Source: Perognathus longimembris pacificus
Taxonomy: Eukaryota; Chordata; Mammalia; Rodentia; Heteromyidae
NCBI RefSeq assembly: GCF_023159225.1
Contig: NC_063161.1
Location: 120,814,958 to 120,878,957 of the forward strand
Reading direction: 5' to 3'
Length of the DNA stretch: 64,000 nt
The notes beneath the pieces are model-generated. The model was not told the origin of the DNA and ran no database searches. It saw nothing but the letters and a program-made list of their open reading frames with translations. The position numbers and the translations under genes are program-made. This document shows positions 61,386 through 64,000 of this stretch, piece by piece. Position 1 is the first letter of the stretch. Every line of letters starts with the position of its first letter.

Positions 61386-62451
61386 CAAATCTTTCTTTGT
61401 ATAAAACAAATGAGGACCTAGATTACATTTCTGATGTAATCCTCAAGGAAATTAATTGCTGGAAAGTACCTCATGACATATGACAAGCAGCAAAAAGACT
61501 TTCAAGTCTATCTAGGATATGATTCATAGTCTGACTTGGAGTGTCATCACCATTTCTGTAATGTCTGGTCTCAAACCATAGTCTATTAATCTCATGGTCA
61601 AATATTCAAGACTGGAACTCAAATTCAAATTCAACAGGCAAATTTCTTGATGTTATTGCTATTACAATGTACATGGTTGCCAAAACTAACCTAAAATGAT
61701 GGACAGTGAATGCACATCTCTTGTGTAAGACAACTCAGAAACTAGATTACAACATTTCTGATATACTACTTGAAGGTAGTAACTTCTTGGAGTACCATAT
61801 GATTTATCACAAAGAGCAGAAAGGATTGTAAGTCCATCCAGAATAATGATGCATAGTTTGATTGGAGTATCATGAACAGTCCTGTATCCTCTGGACTCAA
61901 ACCATAATCCTACTTATCTTCTGGGCAAGTATGAATGACTGGAACTCTTTCATGTCATGATTTCTAGAAGAGTCATAAAATTGTGGACAATGAGAGTACA
62001 AATTGTTGTATAAGATAAAATCAGGATGCCCAATTAAAAAACTTTTATTCAATACTCAATGAGAATAGCTTTATGAAAATATCACATGAGATATGATAAG
62101 TCCATGCAGAATATGACTCCTAATGCCACTGGAGTTTCCTGAACATTTCTCTAATGTCTGGCCTCAAGCCACAATCCTACTAATCACATACTGAAGCATG
62201 TGAGACTGGATCTCAGATCATCTTTGAAGTTCAGCAGCCAGTTTTCCTGATGCTCTGAATATTACAACATTACATGCTTTCTAAAACAATCCTAAAGTTA
62301 TGGACAATGATTATGAAAATATCTTGTATAAATCAAAAATGCGAGGTCACATTAGGACCTATTTTACACAATTCTCAAAGTAAGATTTTGAACAGTACCA
62401 CGCGTGGTATACGAAGAAAGGCAGAAAGAACGGAAGTTAATGAAGAATAAT

Positions 62452-62890
62452 GATTCATAATTTGATATGGAGTGTGGACAACATTTCTCTACTCACTGGC
62501 CTTAAACTGTCATCCCACTAATCTCTTAGTCAAGTATGCGTGACTGGTACTCTGACAATCTCTTAAATTGAACTGTTACTTTAAAGTGCTTTATGATCAA
62601 TTGTAAGATACATTCAATGAAAAATTAAAATTTGCACACTTTTTAAGTATTATTCAAATATATAGAGTATACTAATATATTACCTCATTTGAGTGTTGTT
62701 GAATTTTAGTCAGGGGTTCAATTAAAAAATAAAAACTGAAAATACTGGGAGCCTAGGTAGGGAAGCCTCTGCATTTAGAAAATGCTTGGAAAATGCCACT
62801 CTCTGTGGAAGTATGAAAGCATAACTTAAGAGAGTGGAAAGGAAGGGGAGGGCATTCACATATTGGAACCTCCAGCACCCCTACTTAAGA
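62452..62890 (+). pseudogene. Orphan IFNA 5' flank and promoter, inverted, no gene behind it
   Basis: Read on the plus strand, this matches the minus-strand upstream region of IFNA copy 1 in order: the GATTCATA anchor (62452), CAATGAAAAATTAAAATTTG (62615-62634), CAGGGGTTCAATTA (from about 62712), GGGAGGGCATTCA (from about 62847), ATTGGAACC and the TATA-like TACTTAAG (62882-62889). The GAAA virus-response repeats are eroded to GAGTGGAAAGGA. Similarity stops just after the TATA motif, and no interferon coding sequence follows up to the window end. It is a relict in the opposite orientation to every other interferon here. Confidence 0.75.
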
Positions 62891-63355
62891 CAATTTCTAA
62901 TTGATACCTTCTTCTGCAGATGCTTCCATGCCTGGCACGCTGGTTAAAATGACTTCTCATTAACTTTACGCACAAATTAACCTCCAACTGCAATTTTCTC
63001 CATCCTAGGCTCCCAAATACCTGCATTACACATGAAGCTAATATACCCAGACACAAACATAATCTTTGCACCAAAGAAAGTCACTTTCTACTTCTCACTC
63101 TCTCATCTTCCTCACACTTCTTTAGGCTTTTTTTCCCCCCTCAGTTACGAAGAGCTTCAAAGAAATATTGGTTGGAGTAGGACACACTGGAAACCAAATA
63201 CACCAATGAGATTAATATACTCTCTGTAATCATTTTTATTTTATTAGTTCTAACCTCAAGATAACAGAGAATGTAAGCAAGAGGCCAAACAATTCTGAGT
63301 GTGAGGCCAGCCAGAGAAAAGTTAGTACTTGATGCTATCTAAAAACAAAACAGCA

Positions 63356-63552
63356 GGGCTGGGAATATGGCCTAGTGGCAAGAGTGCCTGCCTCGTATAC
63401 ATGAGGCCCTGGGTTCAATTCCCCAGCACCACATATACAGAAAACGGCCAGAAGTGGCGCTGTGGCTCAAGTGGCTGAGTGCTAGCCATGAGCAAAAAGA
63501 AGCCAGGGACAGTGCTCAAGCCCTGAGTTCAAGCTCCAGAACTGGCAAAAAT
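63356..63552 (+). mobile_element. IDL-Geo-like SINE
   Basis: Target duplication AAAAACAAAACAGCA at 63341-63355 and 63553-63567. Confidence 0.93.
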
Positions 63553-63689
63553 AAAAACAAAACAGCAAAAGAATACTCAATAACAATTAAAAAAAAAGCC
63601 AAAAAAGCCTAATGAAATCCAGATCTTATACTAGCACTTGCTAGACATTTCCAAGGCCCTAGGATTAATTTCTAGTACCCACATTTCTA

Positions 63690-63739
63690 GTACCCACAGA
63701 AAGAGAGACAGACATACAGAGAGTCAGTGAGAAAGACAC

Positions 63740-63771
<32 letters not shown>

Positions 63772-63935
63772 GAAAAGGAGAGGGAGAGAGGGAGGGAGGG
63801 AGGGAAGGAGTGAGTCAGGGAAGAAGGCAGAGAGGAAGGCAGGGAGAGGGAAGCCTGGAAGTAGGAAGACAGAAAGAAAGGAAAGAAAGGAAGTAAGAGG
63901 AATGAGGGGAGGATAGGACAAAGGAGAAAATGATC
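63690..63935. repeat. GA/GGA-rich purine tract
   Basis: About 240 bp nearly all A and G, including (GA)n and (GGGA)n parts. Confidence 0.93.
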
Positions 63936-63988
63936 TTATTTTTTCCAAAAATAGGAAATTAAAAATGCATAAAATTTGAAGGCTCTGC

Positions 63989-64000
63989 TGGGGGCTGGGG
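63989..64000 (+). mobile_element. Start of another IDL-Geo-like SINE, cut by the window end
   Basis: The last bases, GGGGGCTGGGG, match the first bases of the SINE head. Confidence 0.45.

Larger units (their letters stand above)
60100..62560 (+). repeat. Tandem array of ~330-bp units from an IFNA upstream flank
   Basis: A diverged segment recurs with anchors (GATTCATAGTTTGA-like, then TGGAGTGTCAT, then CTCAAACCA) at 60965, 61521, 61848, 62115 and 62452; a sixth, partial unit starts near 60100. After removing an L1 and a SINE insertion, spacings are about 329, 327, 267 and 337 bp. The same anchor occurs in inverse orientation upstream of IFNA copies 1 (about 41850-41925) and 2 (about 48230-48290), so the unit derives from an interferon 5' flank. 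Confidence 0.75.

Noticed and set aside
63079..63098. CACTTTCTACTTCTC, identical to part of the IFNA copy 3 response element in inverse sense
   Set aside because: Only about 15 bp match, with no TATA box or further flank similarity; probably chance in a pyrimidine-rich stretch.

Overview
The window is nuclear DNA from a placental mammal, most likely a rodent of the geomyoid group (kangaroo rats, pocket mice). The argument is the dominant SINE: about ten copies of a ~200 bp element with a tRNA-like head (box A TAGCCTAGTGG, box B GGTTCGATTCC) followed by an ID-like second half and an A-tail. This looks like the IDL-Geo type of geomyoid SINE, a placement made from memory. Older B1/ID composite SINEs, many 5'-truncated L1 ends, (CA)n runs and single-exon genes fit a rodent genome. 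No rRNA, tRNA gene, CRISPR array or bacterial-type operon was seen.

The locus is the type I interferon cluster. From left to right, all on the minus strand: IFNB1 (7780-8337) with a recognisable enhanceosome promoter; a broken IFN-omega-like gene (32998-33613); three nearly identical IFN-alpha genes (40818-41384, 47180-47749, 55756-56325); and a compact, divergent type I interferon (57816-58328) whose promoter lies in a CpG-rich block holding a 195-bp tandem duplication. The order IFNB - IFNW - IFNA matches the human cluster. The genes act together as secreted antiviral cytokines on the shared IFNAR1/IFNAR2 receptor. They differ mainly in promoters: a full PRD IV-III-I-II enhanceosome for IFNB1, IRF-type GAAA repeats for IFNA, and GC boxes with a single GAAA motif for the divergent gene.

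The IFNA genes sit in tandem segmental duplications (about 40.5-46.5, 46.5-54.6 and 54.6-57 kb). Flanks have drifted apart and carry private SINE and L1 insertions, while coding regions and proximal promoters stay about 99% alike, which suggests gene conversion.

To the right, on the opposite strand, a relict IFNA 5' flank ends at its TATA box (62452-62890) with no interferon coding sequence behind it. Further upstream lies an array of about five or six diverged ~330-bp units (60100-62560) built from the same IFNA upstream segment. This inverted, amplified and orphaned interferon control region, together with the divergent CpG-associated interferon, is the most unusual content. The rest is intergenic, mostly retrotransposon remnants and simple repeats.
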